Shown here piece after piece: positions 15,987 through 24,341 of a stretch of DNA of 64,000 nucleotides. The notes under the pieces are model-generated. The model was not told the DNA's origin. It was given only the letters and a program-made list of their open reading frames with translations, and made no database searches. Both the position numbers and the translations under genes were made by a program. Every line of letters starts with the position of its first letter. The stretch's first letter is position 1. The DNA comes from Nocardia uniformis NBRC 13702 (GTDB lineage: Bacteria > Actinomycetota > Actinomycetes > Mycobacteriales > Mycobacteriaceae). The stretch is taken from contig NZ_BDCE01000045.1 of assembly GCF_001613345.1 (NCBI RefSeq), positions 110,497-174,496 of the forward strand, read 5' to 3'.

Positions 15987-17108
15987 TCACCGGAGGAACC
16001 ACGGGGTATCGCTGCCCGCACGCGGGTACCAACCCAGCCACAGCCGCGGTCGCCGACTTGTCACCGCGGCCTCGAGGTCGGCGTGGATGGTGGCGTCCGG
16101 TGGCAGCATGAGGCGGAAACGGGTTCGGGGCAGGTGTGGTTGTGGCGGCTCTTCGGTGCGGGAGCGGTCGGTCAGGGCGGGGCGGTACGCATCGGGGTAG
16201 CGGTCGAAGAGTTCCAGCTGCGGCATATGCATCACGGTGCGGCCCTTGGCTTTCGCCAGATGGTAGGAAATGCCGACGGCGCTGAGTTGATCCCAGCCGA
16301 ACCAAGTGTTCTCACCCATGCTGTTGTCCCAGGTGATACCGGGGTCATCGATGCTGATCCGGGAGCCCGGACCCAGGCGTCGACGGAATCGGGCGGTGCT
16401 CACCGCCAGGCAGAGCGCGAGGACGAGTAGGAGTCCGCCGCAGACGAGCGCCATCTGGGGGTCGCCGTCACGGATCAGCGTGACAATGCCGACAATGAGC
16501 GGGAGGCCGGGGAAGAAGCAGATCAGTAGTAGCCCGAAGCAGCCCAGGCGCATACGCGCGTGAGATCGCAACCGCTCACCGAGATCGACTGCCAGCGGAC
16601 CGGCGGGAGCGACCTCGTCGCTGCCGCCGGAGGCCGGGGCGGCGGGTACGGGGACGTTGCGCAGCGCCGCCTCGGCGCGGCTCTCAGGTGGGTGCAGTGC
16701 AGTGCTCCAGGCGCGGACATCGCTGCGGCGCAGTAAGATTCCCACGGCGAACGCGCCCGCGTAGCCGAACAGCACTGTCCACCACCACCAGGGCAGCGCG
16801 CCGAGGATATCGAACCGTGAGCCGAGGGTGATCGCCATCGCGGCCAATCCGATGAGGCAGATGCCGGGTATCCAGACGGCCAACTGCGACACCACCTGAA
16901 GCGCCGCGGGGCCGCCACGCCAGACCCGATACAGCATGGCGTACCAGACCGCCGTCCACAGCAGCGCCGAGAAGACGGCCGTCGAGTCCCAGGTGGAGCC
17001 GATCGCGCCGGAGATGGGGAGGGCGATGAGGCCCGCCCAGAGGGCGGCGAGGAACGGAACCCCGAGGGCGACAGCGGCCGGTCGGGTCGGGGGAGCGGAG
17101 TCGTACAC
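15987..17108 (-). CDS. Polytopic membrane protein of unknown function
   Basis: 373 aa, GTG start. Four hydrophobic segments in the N-terminal 140 residues (PFLAALWAGLIALPISGAIG, TAVFSALLWTAVWYAMLY, AVWIPGICLIGLAAMAITLG, WWWWTVLFGYAGAFAVGILL), a soluble Pro/Ala-rich linker, two more helices (CFGLLLICFFPGLPLIVGIV, LVCGGLLLVLALCLAVS), then a C-terminal soluble region with a PH-like pattern (RISIDDPGITWDNS, WFGWDQLSAVGISY). No family name can be given. It is 65 bp from the NrtR-like gene on the same strand and could be a downstream member of that operon, but the gap is larger than between the operon's own genes. Confidence 0.65.
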   Translation of the reverse strand: MYDSAPPTRPAAVALGVPFLAALWAGLIALPISGAIGSTWDSTAVFSALLWTAVWYAMLYRVWRGGPAALQVVSQLAVWIPGICLIGLAAMAITLGSRFDILGALPWWWWTVLFGYAGAFAVGILLRRSDVRAWSTALHPPESRAEAALRNVPVPAAPASGGSDEVAPAGPLAVDLGERLRSHARMRLGCFGLLLICFFPGLPLIVGIVTLIRDGDPQMALVCGGLLLVLALCLAVSTARFRRRLGPGSRISIDDPGITWDNSMGENTWFGWDQLSAVGISYHLAKAKGRTVMHMPQLELFDRYPDAYRPALTDRSRTEEPPQPHLPRTRFRLMLPPDATIHADLEAAVTSRRPRLWLGWYPRAGSDTPWFLR

Positions 17109-17173
17109 GACGGCCGATTATCGTGCAGTTCGGTCGGTTCCGCGACTTGCCCGCGGCGGTCCGCGGACCGCTG

Positions 17174-17806
17174 CTACACGTTCGGGTCGAATGCCCAGAC
17201 AGCGGCCGGACGGCCCGTGGTCTTCACCCGTACGCGTTCGCCGGTGCGGCTCAGACCGGGCAATGCGGCCAGGGTGCGGTTCAGGTTGCCGGGGTCGGGT
17301 CGCGCGCCGTCGAGGGCGGTGCTGAGTTCGACCGCTCGGGTGGCCGGGAACTGCTCGCCGATGAGCGCTTTGGTGAAAGTCAGGTCTTTCCACAGCATTC
17401 CGGACAGCAGCCGGCGCGCGGTATCGGCGATCCGATTGTGGTCGAAGGCCAGTGTCGGGATCTTGTCGAACGGCACCCACATCGTGTTGTCGGCGTCGTG
17501 ATCGGCGACGACCGCCCACATGGCGATGGACAGGGTCGGTCCGCGGGGGTCGCGGTTGGGTTCGTCGAAGGTGGCGAGTTGGCCGACGGCCGTGATGGAT
17601 TGTTCCGGCACACCGAGTTTGGTGTGCACCGCGCGTCGGGCGGCCGCGGCGAGGCGTTCCCCGCGATGCAGCAGAACACCGGGGAGCGCGAGCTCACCGG
17701 CGAACGGCTCCCACTGCCGGGGTGCGATGCCCAGGGTGACGGTCGGGTCGTCGCGTCCATAGCGCAGCGTCACGACATCGAGTGATACGGCCGATTGCTG
17801 CTCCAC
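17174..17806 (-). CDS. NrtR-like Nudix transcriptional regulator
   Basis: 210 aa. Residues about 5-140 form a Nudix fold with an ELALPGVLLHRGERLAAAARR box. The expected REUXEE glutamates are replaced (ARRAVHTKLG), so hydrolysis is unlikely. The C-terminal third (LLSGMLWKDLTFTKALIGEQF then TRAVELSTALDG and DPGNLNRTLAALP) fits the winged-helix region of NrtR repressors, which respond to ADP-ribose or related nucleotides. It is the last of four tightly spaced minus-strand genes; only 9 bp separate it from the PurA-like gene. Probable autoregulator acting at the palindrome at 21082-21106. A catalytic Nudix enzyme is the alternative. Confidence 0.7.
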   Translation of the reverse strand: MEQQSAVSLDVVTLRYGRDDPTVTLGIAPRQWEPFAGELALPGVLLHRGERLAAAARRAVHTKLGVPEQSITAVGQLATFDEPNRDPRGPTLSIAMWAVVADHDADNTMWVPFDKIPTLAFDHNRIADTARRLLSGMLWKDLTFTKALIGEQFPATRAVELSTALDGARPDPGNLNRTLAALPGLSRTGERVRVKTTGRPAAVWAFDPNV

Positions 17807-17815
17807 GGCGATCTA

Positions 17816-19069
17816 TCATGCCGCAGCGGTGACCCGGACGGTGCGAGCGGACCGGTCGGGCCCGTCGGCGGTGAGGACGACCGGCACGCCGAGTTCGCCT
17901 TCGAGATAGCCGGGGACATTGCCGGGAAGGTCCGCGAGTACGGGTACGGCCCCGGTCAGTAGGTCGGTGAGCTGCTGTTGGTGGTCGAGATCCTGCCACC
18001 GACCGCACTCGATGTGGTCGATATAGCCATCGGTGGTGAGATAGCCGGTGGTGGTGCGGATATCGCCGAGGGTGTCGAGATGGTTGACCGCGAGACCGTC
18101 GATCCCGTCGCAGGCTCGGATGGCATAGCGCAGCAGGATCGGATCGAGGTGGCCGCGGCGGAACGCGCCCTGGTAGCGGCCGGTCCCATTGTGCGGCTCG
18201 GGAATCCTCAGGGCCGTGTCCTCGCTGGGGAACGGTCCCGCCCCGTGCCGATTCTGGTAGGCGCGGGTCACGCCGAGCACATATCCGCGGGCACCGAGAC
18301 CGGCGAGCATGGCGCGCGCATTGCGCGGCTCGACCGTCGACCAGGTGGTGTACGGGTGCAGCCCGCGCCATTCATCGAGGAGCACCCCCTGCGCGCCCTC
18401 GAAGACGAGGCGTCCGGCCGCGGCGAACGCGGCGAGCTGATCACCGGGCAGAATCGCCACTGCGCGGGCGAATTCGCGGTACACCTCGACCAGATCGTCG
18501 ATCGAGTCGTACCGATGTGTCCCGGTGGCCAGCAGCGCCCCGTAGTGCTCCTGCAGTGCGATGAGTTTGCGCCGCAACACATCCGGCCGACGGCAGTCCG
18601 CCACTTTCGGCGCGTCGTGCGCGAGGGCGTAGGCCGCCGTCTCGCCGATTCCGATTCCGCACGAACCGTGCCGGGAGGCCCCGCGCATATCCTCTCGGCA
18701 ACGGTTGGCGGCCCCGTGAATGGGGGTGGTCAGCAGTGCTCGTTCATCCACGTACAGCAGCGACAGCGGGTCGGGCACACCGAGTTTCGCGAGAGCGCGA
18801 GCCTCGGCGGCCAATGCCATGGGTTCGACCAGCAGGTGCCGTGACAGCAGGGTCGGGACGCCCGAGAACGTCCCTGACCCGAACTGGCGGAAGGTGTGAT
18901 GGCGTCCGTTCGCGACCACATTGTGCGCGGCCTGCGCCCCGCCGTTGAACCGCACCACCGCGGCCACCTCCAGCGCCGCGTCGGCCGAACACAGCCAATC
19001 CACGGTCGCGCCCTTACCGGCGTCACCGAAGCCGAGGTCCACCACTATCAGGTGCTGGTCGCCGAACAT
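17816..19069 (-). CDS. Divergent adenylosuccinate synthetase-like enzyme
   Basis: 417 aa, PurA fold. Family landmarks are present but altered: LGFGDAGKGATVDW replaces GAQWGDEGKGK (catalytic Asp16 and the P-loop Lys kept), FNGGAQAAHN keeps His49, and HGSCGIGIGETAAYA, VFEGAQGVLLDEW, AYQNRHGAGPFPSED are retained. The base-specificity motif usually written TKLDVL reads NHLDTL here, and the IMP/aspartate loop GRPRR is GRYQGAFRR. These changes and its place between a VWA gene and an NrtR-like gene argue against it being the housekeeping purA. It may join aspartate or another amine to a purine nucleotide; substrate unknown. Fold call strong, function weak. Confidence 0.85.
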   Translation of the reverse strand: MFGDQHLIVVDLGFGDAGKGATVDWLCSADAALEVAAVVRFNGGAQAAHNVVANGRHHTFRQFGSGTFSGVPTLLSRHLLVEPMALAAEARALAKLGVPDPLSLLYVDERALLTTPIHGAANRCREDMRGASRHGSCGIGIGETAAYALAHDAPKVADCRRPDVLRRKLIALQEHYGALLATGTHRYDSIDDLVEVYREFARAVAILPGDQLAAFAAAGRLVFEGAQGVLLDEWRGLHPYTTWSTVEPRNARAMLAGLGARGYVLGVTRAYQNRHGAGPFPSEDTALRIPEPHNGTGRYQGAFRRGHLDPILLRYAIRACDGIDGLAVNHLDTLGDIRTTTGYLTTDGYIDHIECGRWQDLDHQQQLTDLLTGAVPVLADLPGNVPGYLEGELGVPVVLTADGPDRSARTVRVTAAA

Positions 19070-19080
19070 GCTGTTTCCCT

Positions 19081-20070
19081 TCAGTTTCCGAAGTCGACGT
19101 CGTCGTCACCGGTGGTGGCGGCGGGTAACGCGCCGACGCTGCGGATGCGGCCGGTCGCGCTCATCGGGGCGAGTGCCTTGCCGACCGCGTCGGCCTCGGT
19201 GCCCGATCCGATCTCGCGCAGGTCGGTCAGCGCGACCCCGAGATCCACCCGGTCTTCATTGATTCCGATGGTGAGCGCGATGAGTTCGCACACCGCCGCC
19301 GGATCATCGAGCCGCAGGAACCGCTCACCGAGTAGACCGCTCCAGTGTTCGGCGATCTCGGGATCGTGGTAGTAGCTGGACTGATTGGGCAGGATGTAGT
19401 GCACGTGCCAGCGATCGGCCAGTTCCCGATAGATGGATTCGACCGAAATATCCTCGGTCACATCGTCACCGATGATGTTGCGCACGTGCCGAGCCGCCAA
19501 TCGGGACTTGTTCAGCTCATCGCCGACAATGAACAGGTAGCCTTTGTGACCGCGCTTGTCCCAAGCGTCGGTCGCGGTGTGCCGGGCAATGAAATACGCG
19601 GCCAGTTCATAGCTTTCGGACTTCTGCCCGCCGCCTCCGCCCTCCAGGAAGACGAGTCGCAGCTGTTCGTCCATCCGGTTGTCGGACTCGAACTGCCCGA
19701 TCTGCAGGGGAACTCGATCACAGTCGGCATCTCCGATACCGCCGAAGAGGATCTGCGGATCCTCGGCATAGCCCTTGCGCTGCAACAGCCCGTGCAGCTT
19801 GCCGAGCTTCTCCTGCATGATGCGGGGCACCGCACCCATCGATCCGGTGACATCGAACAGCACCGCGATGGGCAGCGACTGCCCGTGATCGTCGGAATCG
19901 CGCGATTCGCGAACCAGCACATCCTTCGGATCCATTGCCGGATGCGCGGCCCAGGTGTCCCAGGGCGCGGACCGCGTATCGGCGGTGTAGCCGAAGTCGT
20001 CGAGTCCACGCGCGGCGCGGAAGGTGCGGGCGGCGTCGTAGGCACTGTCGTCCCAATTGCCGTAACCCAT
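19081..20070 (-). CDS. VWA (MIDAS) domain protein
   Basis: 329 aa. A von Willebrand A domain begins near residue 66 with PIAVLFDVTGSMGAVP, a MIDAS variant (Asp73, Thr75, Ser77), followed by FGGIGDADCDRVPLQIGQF and GYLFIVGDELNKS. The first 60 residues are polar and begin MGYGNWDDSAYDAA. No signal peptide or helix, so cytoplasmic. VWA proteins hold metal-dependent protein partners and often work with ATPases or kinases. It is 5 bp downstream of the J-domain pseudokinase and 11 bp upstream of the PurA-like gene, so all three are probably made together. ATG 20070 is chosen; the frame upstream is Arg/Pro-rich shadow sequence. Confidence 0.85.
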   Translation of the reverse strand: MGYGNWDDSAYDAARTFRAARGLDDFGYTADTRSAPWDTWAAHPAMDPKDVLVRESRDSDDHGQSLPIAVLFDVTGSMGAVPRIMQEKLGKLHGLLQRKGYAEDPQILFGGIGDADCDRVPLQIGQFESDNRMDEQLRLVFLEGGGGGQKSESYELAAYFIARHTATDAWDKRGHKGYLFIVGDELNKSRLAARHVRNIIGDDVTEDISVESIYRELADRWHVHYILPNQSSYYHDPEIAEHWSGLLGERFLRLDDPAAVCELIALTIGINEDRVDLGVALTDLREIGSGTEADAVGKALAPMSATGRIRSVGALPAATTGDDDVDFGN

Positions 20071-20075
20071 GGTGA

Positions 20076-21080
20076 TCACTGTCCTTTCGGGAGCGCGAAC
20101 GGACGGAAGCGGCGCTTGCCGTAGAGCCGTTCGAGCAGGTCGTCGAATTCGGGGAGGAGGTCGGCGGCCTCGGGACGCCGTCGCGGATCGGCCTGTAGGC
20201 AGCCGGCGGCGAAGGCTCGCAGGGGAGCGGGGGCGTGCTCGCCGAGCATGGTGAGCATGAGCCGGTGCGCGAGGTGGATATCCGTTTGCGGGCGCACGGC
20301 ATCGCGGATTTCCGGCGGGTAGTCGATTGCGCCGAGAGTGGCGGCGGCGGGTCTGCCCGGCCGGGTGGCGAACGACCAGCCGACCAGCACCACCCCGTGC
20401 TGCCGTGGATGGATGAGCACATTGGCGGGGGTGATGGCGGTATGGACCCAACCGGCCAGCGCCGCACCGGCCAGGCAGCGCAGCAGGCGGCGATGCATCC
20501 AGGCGTAGTCGCGAGGATCCAGACCCTGCGAGTAGGCGGTGCGAATCTCGTCGAGGGTGACGAATCCGTCGGTGAGGGCATCGAGCACATTCACGGTGCG
20601 GGGCTCGTCGGAGGCCGTATCGACGTGGTCGACGGTATCGACCAGATCCGGGAAGTACGGCCGCAGCCAGGGGTGGTCTCGGCCGACGGTCGCGATGTCC
20701 CGCAGGGCGTTTCGCTCGGCGGCCAGGAGTCGGTTGGCGGTCGCGCGGCGTGGAATCTTCACGATCCGCGCGGTTGCGCTGAGATGCAGGTCCGCCACCG
20801 AGCCGCGGGCGTGCGGTGCGCCCACACGATAGCGATCGACCGTTCCGGTTACCTCGAAAGCGTTGTCGCCCAGTTCTTGCCACTGCTGGTAGAGCTCTGC
20901 GAGTCGGCTGAATACCGCCCCCGCGGTCGCGTCACGATCGGGGTGTACCAGCGCGGCCAGCTGGCGGTAGCGACGCCGGGCTGCCTGCCGAGCCGTGAAA
21001 TCGGTTGCGGCAGCGCCGAAAAGGTCTTCGGGGGACCGAGCATCCGCAATGGCCTCGGCGGCGGCGCGCACTGTCGTCAT
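20076..21080 (-). CDS. J-domain protein fused to a degenerate protein kinase
   Basis: 334 aa. Residues about 16-72 resemble a J domain: YRQLAALVHPDRD carries the HPD signature at 46-48. Residues about 95-315 follow the protein-kinase plan, with a Lys in ARIVKIP (108) and a catalytic-loop relic VHTAITPANVLIHP where HRD is HTA while the Asn is kept. DFG is replaced by GWS (VLVGWSFATR), and the activation segment keeps YPPEIRD. Loss of the HRD Asp and DFG Asp suggests a pseudokinase. First gene of the four-gene operon; the predicted -10 box lies 7 nt upstream of the ATG, so the mRNA is probably leaderless. A J domain could recruit DnaK; no DnaK is encoded nearby. Confidence 0.8.
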   Translation of the reverse strand: MTTVRAAAEAIADARSPEDLFGAAATDFTARQAARRRYRQLAALVHPDRDATAGAVFSRLAELYQQWQELGDNAFEVTGTVDRYRVGAPHARGSVADLHLSATARIVKIPRRATANRLLAAERNALRDIATVGRDHPWLRPYFPDLVDTVDHVDTASDEPRTVNVLDALTDGFVTLDEIRTAYSQGLDPRDYAWMHRRLLRCLAGAALAGWVHTAITPANVLIHPRQHGVVLVGWSFATRPGRPAAATLGAIDYPPEIRDAVRPQTDIHLAHRLMLTMLGEHAPAPLRAFAAGCLQADPRRRPEAADLLPEFDDLLERLYGKRRFRPFALPKGQ

Positions 21081-21081
21081 G

Positions 21082-21106
21082 AGTTTTAGGATAGATGACT
21101 AAAACT
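21082..21106 (-). promoter_or_regulatory. Palindromic operator overlapping the operon's -10 box
   Basis: AGTTTTAG, a 9-nt spacer, CTAAAACT: perfect 8-bp arms directly upstream of the J-pseudokinase ATG at 21080. On the minus strand TATCCT (21088-21093) inside it makes a good -10. A bound repressor would block initiation. The encoded NrtR-like protein is the obvious candidate. Confidence 0.65.
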
Positions 21107-21130
21107 GGTGACGCCAGCGGTTTTGCGAAG

Positions 21131-21152
21131 TTTTTGTCTAGTTGACGAAAAA
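21131..21152 (-). promoter_or_regulatory. Second AT-rich dyad upstream of the VWA/PurA-like operon
   Basis: TTTTTGTC, 5-nt spacer, GACGAAAA: arms pair at 7 of 8 positions. It lies about 50 bp further upstream than the first palindrome, in a low-GC pocket. Possible second operator or activator site. Confidence 0.35.
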
Positions 21153-21208
21153 GTGACGACCCCGGCCGGGGTGGGTGTACGAGGTCCGGCCGGGGCCTAC
21201 CGGGGCCG

Positions 21209-21661
21209 CTATGCGGCCCGCGGGATCAGGGTGTTCTGTCGTGCCACGACCCACCAGCGGCCGTTCTCCTTGACCAGCACATACAGCGCGATCATGGCGG
21301 GTTCGGTATCGACGAGCTCGCCGTCGGCCGTGGTCTCGTAGGCGACCTTGTGAGCCAAGGCGGTATTCGGCTGCGGGAACACGATGCTCTTGATGTCATA
21401 GCGCGCGTACTGGTCCTTCAGGAACCCGGCGAACCCGATCTCGCTTGCCGCGTGTACGGCATCGCGCCCCTGGGCGAGCATGCCAACGGCATTGCCCACC
21501 AGAGCATTCTGGGCGAGGTCTGACACCAGCAGTTCGGCATCGTTGGTATTGAAGGCGGTTTGGACGGTGCCGATGATCCGTTCGATGGCTGCTCGGTCCG
21601 CAGTGTGGTCGACGGTGTTGTCCTCGATGACCGGGGCGGTGACGTGCGCTGTGTCGCTCAT
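21209..21661 (-). CDS. SnoaL/NTF2-like protein
   Basis: 150-aa cystatin-like alpha+beta protein of the SgcJ/EcaC type (DRAAIERIIGTVQTAFNTNDAE, ALVGNAVGMLAQGRDAV, RWWVVARQNTLIP). Members serve as cyclases, isomerases or ligand-binding domains, so no reaction is assigned. It lies upstream of the four-gene operon on the same strand, with a 128-bp gap containing both palindromes, so it is a separate unit. Confidence 0.75.
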   Translation of the reverse strand: MSDTAHVTAPVIEDNTVDHTADRAAIERIIGTVQTAFNTNDAELLVSDLAQNALVGNAVGMLAQGRDAVHAASEIGFAGFLKDQYARYDIKSIVFPQPNTALAHKVAYETTADGELVDTEPAMIALYVLVKENGRWWVVARQNTLIPRAA

Positions 21662-21795
21662 GTGAATGATACTGCTACCTCAACCAATGTTCAGGTCAAC
21701 AAATCCGGGTGTGAGGTGGCGGTCACATCGGCACAGTGAGTCGCTGAGATAGTGTGGGTCGAATTCTGTCATTTACTCGGGCAAGGAGGCTTGGG

Positions 21796-22365
21796 GTGGT
21801 CGTCGGTCGCTTGGAACTGGATGGTGCGGCGCGGCTGCGTGAACTGCGCGCCCTCGGCTGCACGCCCGAGCAGGCGTGGCAGCTGTTCGACAGTCTGCCG
21901 CCGGTTCGGGTCGAGGAGATCACCACCGGCCTGTGGCGCGGCGACGAACTCGACACCGGGCATCCGTGGAAGGGTGTCCTCGTCGAATCCGGCTGGTACG
22001 GGAAACAATTCGATAGCGCCGATGCCGTGCAGCCCCTGGTATTCGCCACCCCTGGTGGCGATATCTTCCCCGTGGACCCCCGCCGGGTGCCGCTGTTCCT
22101 CGCGGGCCGCGTCCCCAACGCCACCCTGCGCCCGGTTCGGCGTTCCCTCGGTGTTCTGCGGCCACTGCTGCGCACGACCACCGCGCGCGCTCGTCTGCGC
22201 GATCTGGGATTCCGTGGAATATCCAGTGCCGCAATGATCTACGATCATCTCCCGATCATCGACATCTTCCGCCGGGTGGACGAGGACACCCTGCTCGGTG
22301 TCATGGATATGCGCGGCCTGCCCGAGCCCTACTTCTTCGTACTGTTCCGCGATCCCACGGGGTGA
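21796..22365 (+). CDS. GXWXG/DUF4334 domain protein
   Basis: 189 aa with two adjoining domains: GXWXG (TTGLWRGDELDTGHPWKG, SGWYGKQFDS) and DUF4334 (ARLRDLGFRGISSAAMIYDH, PIIDIFRRVDEDTLLGVMD). The role of these paired domains is not established. The GTG at 21796 has a near-perfect SD, AAGGAGG, 6 nt upstream; an earlier in-frame GTG at 21754 has none. Confidence 0.8.
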   Translation: MVVGRLELDGAARLRELRALGCTPEQAWQLFDSLPPVRVEEITTGLWRGDELDTGHPWKGVLVESGWYGKQFDSADAVQPLVFATPGGDIFPVDPRRVPLFLAGRVPNATLRPVRRSLGVLRPLLRTTTARARLRDLGFRGISSAAMIYDHLPIIDIFRRVDEDTLLGVMDMRGLPEPYFFVLFRDPTG

Positions 22366-22418
22366 CCCGCCACTACCATCGAAGGCAGCGATGGTAGTCG
22401 AGTCGGGAGGTATGCCCG

Positions 22419-23648
22419 ATGGAACGCGCGACCTGTGTGATCGCCGGTGGTGGTCCGGCGGGAATGATTCTGGGGCTCTTGCTCGCTCGCGGTGGGATCG
22501 AAGTCACGGTACTGGAGAAACACGGCGACTTCCTGCGGGACTTCCGTGGCGATACCGTGCATCCGACCACCCTCGACCTCCTCGATGAGCTCGGGCTGCG
22601 CGAAGAGTTCGCGAAACTGCCGCAGCGGCGGTTGAATACGGCGCAGCTGCCGATCGGCGGGCGTATGCAGACCCTCTTCACCTTCGAACACATCCCCGGT
22701 CGCCACAAGTACGTCGCCATGGTGCCGCAGTGGGATCTGCTCGATATGCTGGCTCGCGCCGCGGACGCCGAACCGACCTTCCGGCTGCGTATGAATACCG
22801 AGGCAACGGATGTGATCCGAGAGCACGGTCGCGTTGTCGGCGTCCGCTACCGCACGAAAGACGCTGCCGCAGGCGAGATTCGTGCCGACCTCACGGTGGC
22901 GTGCGACGGCCGGGGTTCGACTCTGCGTGCGGCAACCGGACTCGGGGCGCGGCGTTGGGCGACCCCATTCGACGTGTGGTGGTTCCGGGTGCCACGCAAC
23001 GCCACCGATCCGGCGGGTGTGGTGCCGGTACTCACGGCCAACCGCGTCGCCATCATGCTCGATCGGGGTGACTACTGGCAGGTGGCCACCCTCATCGCCA
23101 AAGGCAGCGATCCGGCGTTGCGAGCGGGGCCGATCGGGGAGATCATGCGTGGTATGGCCGACACCGTGCCATGGCTGGCCGATCGCGCCGACGCCGTCGC
23201 CGACTGGGACCAGGTGCGGCTCCTCGAGGTCGAACTCGACCGCGTGGACCGCTGGTACACCGACGGCCTGCTCTGTATCGGCGATGCCGCGCACGCCATG
23301 TCGCCGGTCGGTGCTGTCGGCCTCAATCTGGCTGTCCAGGATGCGGTGGCGGCGGCGAGAATCCTTGCTCCGAAACTGATTACGCGTACGGTGAGCACGC
23401 GCGACCTGGCGCGGGTACAGCGCCGCCGCACGCTACCCACCGTGATTACCCAGCGGATGCAGCGACTGCTGCACGTCATTGCCGTCGAGCCCGCGATATC
23501 GGGCAAGGTGAACGTATCGAACGCGACGCAAACCCCCGTGGCGCTGAGAGTGTTCCGCCGCATACCGATCGTGCGCAGTGTGCCCCCGTTCTTGGTGGCC
23601 CGGGGCGTGCTACCCGAACACGCCCCGGACTTCGCCAGACGTCCCTGA
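22419..23648 (+). CDS. FAD-dependent aromatic-ring monooxygenase (PHBH family)
   Basis: 409-aa flavoprotein monooxygenase. N-terminal Rossmann motif VIAGGGPAGMILGLLLARGG with VLEKH, the mid DG motif TVACDGRGSTLRAATG, and the FAD-ribityl motif LCIGDAAHAMSPVGAVGLN. The internal LLDMLARAADAE segment is typical. Likely hydroxylates an aromatic or polyketide substrate with NAD(P)H and O2; the substrate cannot be inferred. Related enzymes inactivate rifamycins or tetracyclines, but no diagnostic residue supports that here. SD GGGAGGT precedes the ATG. Confidence 0.85.
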   Translation: MERATCVIAGGGPAGMILGLLLARGGIEVTVLEKHGDFLRDFRGDTVHPTTLDLLDELGLREEFAKLPQRRLNTAQLPIGGRMQTLFTFEHIPGRHKYVAMVPQWDLLDMLARAADAEPTFRLRMNTEATDVIREHGRVVGVRYRTKDAAAGEIRADLTVACDGRGSTLRAATGLGARRWATPFDVWWFRVPRNATDPAGVVPVLTANRVAIMLDRGDYWQVATLIAKGSDPALRAGPIGEIMRGMADTVPWLADRADAVADWDQVRLLEVELDRVDRWYTDGLLCIGDAAHAMSPVGAVGLNLAVQDAVAAARILAPKLITRTVSTRDLARVQRRRTLPTVITQRMQRLLHVIAVEPAISGKVNVSNATQTPVALRVFRRIPIVRSVPPFLVARGVLPEHAPDFARRP

Positions 23649-23668
23649 GGGCGGACAGCCGCCGCGGC

Positions 23669-24298
23669 TCAACGCACCCCGCGTGGTCGGAACTGAATGC
23701 TGATTCGTGGCCCGACCGCGCGGCGCGTCTTCGGTACCGCGTGCTCCCAGGTGCGCTGACACGACCCACCCATGACGATCAGATCCCCGTGCCCGAGCGG
23801 ATATCGAATACTCGCCACACCGCCGCGCGGTCGCAACAGCAGGGGTCGTGCCGCACCCACCGACACAATGGCAACCATGGTGTCGTGGGTGGCGCCGCGG
23901 CCCGAGGTATCCCCGTGCCAGGCCACGCTGTCGTCCCCGTGCCGGTAGTAGCACAGCCCGGCCGTCCGAAACGGCTCCCCGAGTTCGTCGCCATAGTGTG
24001 CGGTCAACGCGTCCCGAGCCTGGTCCAGGACCGGATCCGGCAGTCCCTGTTCTTCGTCGTAAAAGCATTGCAGCCGTGGCACATCCACGACGCGGTCGTA
24101 CATGGCCCGGCGATCCGCCCGCCACGGAACATCGGTGGCCAACCGTTCGAACAGTTCATTCGCGCCGCGCAACCAGCCGGGCAGCACATCGACCCACGCC
24201 CCATCGCTGAGTTCGGTGCGCCGCAGCCCGGCCAATGACCCCAGCTCGACGTCATCCCCGAATCCGTCGAGCAATGAACCCTGTAGCGGTGTGGACAT
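23669..24298 (-). CDS. alkB: AlkB-type Fe(II)/2-oxoglutarate dioxygenase
   Basis: 209 aa. Repairs alkylated bases by oxidative dealkylation. Iron ligands are visible as HGD in VAWHGDTSGRG and His in RTWEHAVPKT; 2-oxoglutarate-binding Arg in GPRISIQFRP. The central DVPRLQCFYDEEQGLPDPVL and GLCYYRHGDDSVAW match bacterial AlkB homologues. It is convergent with the monooxygenase gene (20 nt between stops) and followed on the same strand by the esterase-like gene. Confidence 0.88.
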   Translation of the reverse strand: MSTPLQGSLLDGFGDDVELGSLAGLRRTELSDGAWVDVLPGWLRGANELFERLATDVPWRADRRAMYDRVVDVPRLQCFYDEEQGLPDPVLDQARDALTAHYGDELGEPFRTAGLCYYRHGDDSVAWHGDTSGRGATHDTMVAIVSVGAARPLLLRPRGGVASIRYPLGHGDLIVMGGSCQRTWEHAVPKTRRAVGPRISIQFRPRGVR

Positions 24299-24341
24299 GT
24301 CCCGAATCTAGCAGAAATCGAACATATGTTCGCAGTGGGCG

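Noticed and set aside
15690..16430. 246-codon plus frame overlapping the membrane protein gene
   Set aside because: Low-complexity shadow; only its overlap with the TetR-like remnant, in a different frame, carried protein-like sequence.
17816..19069. Calling this gene housekeeping purA
   Set aside because: The GDEGKGK, GRPRR and TKLD motifs are changed and the gene is embedded in an accessory operon; a standard purA is expected elsewhere.
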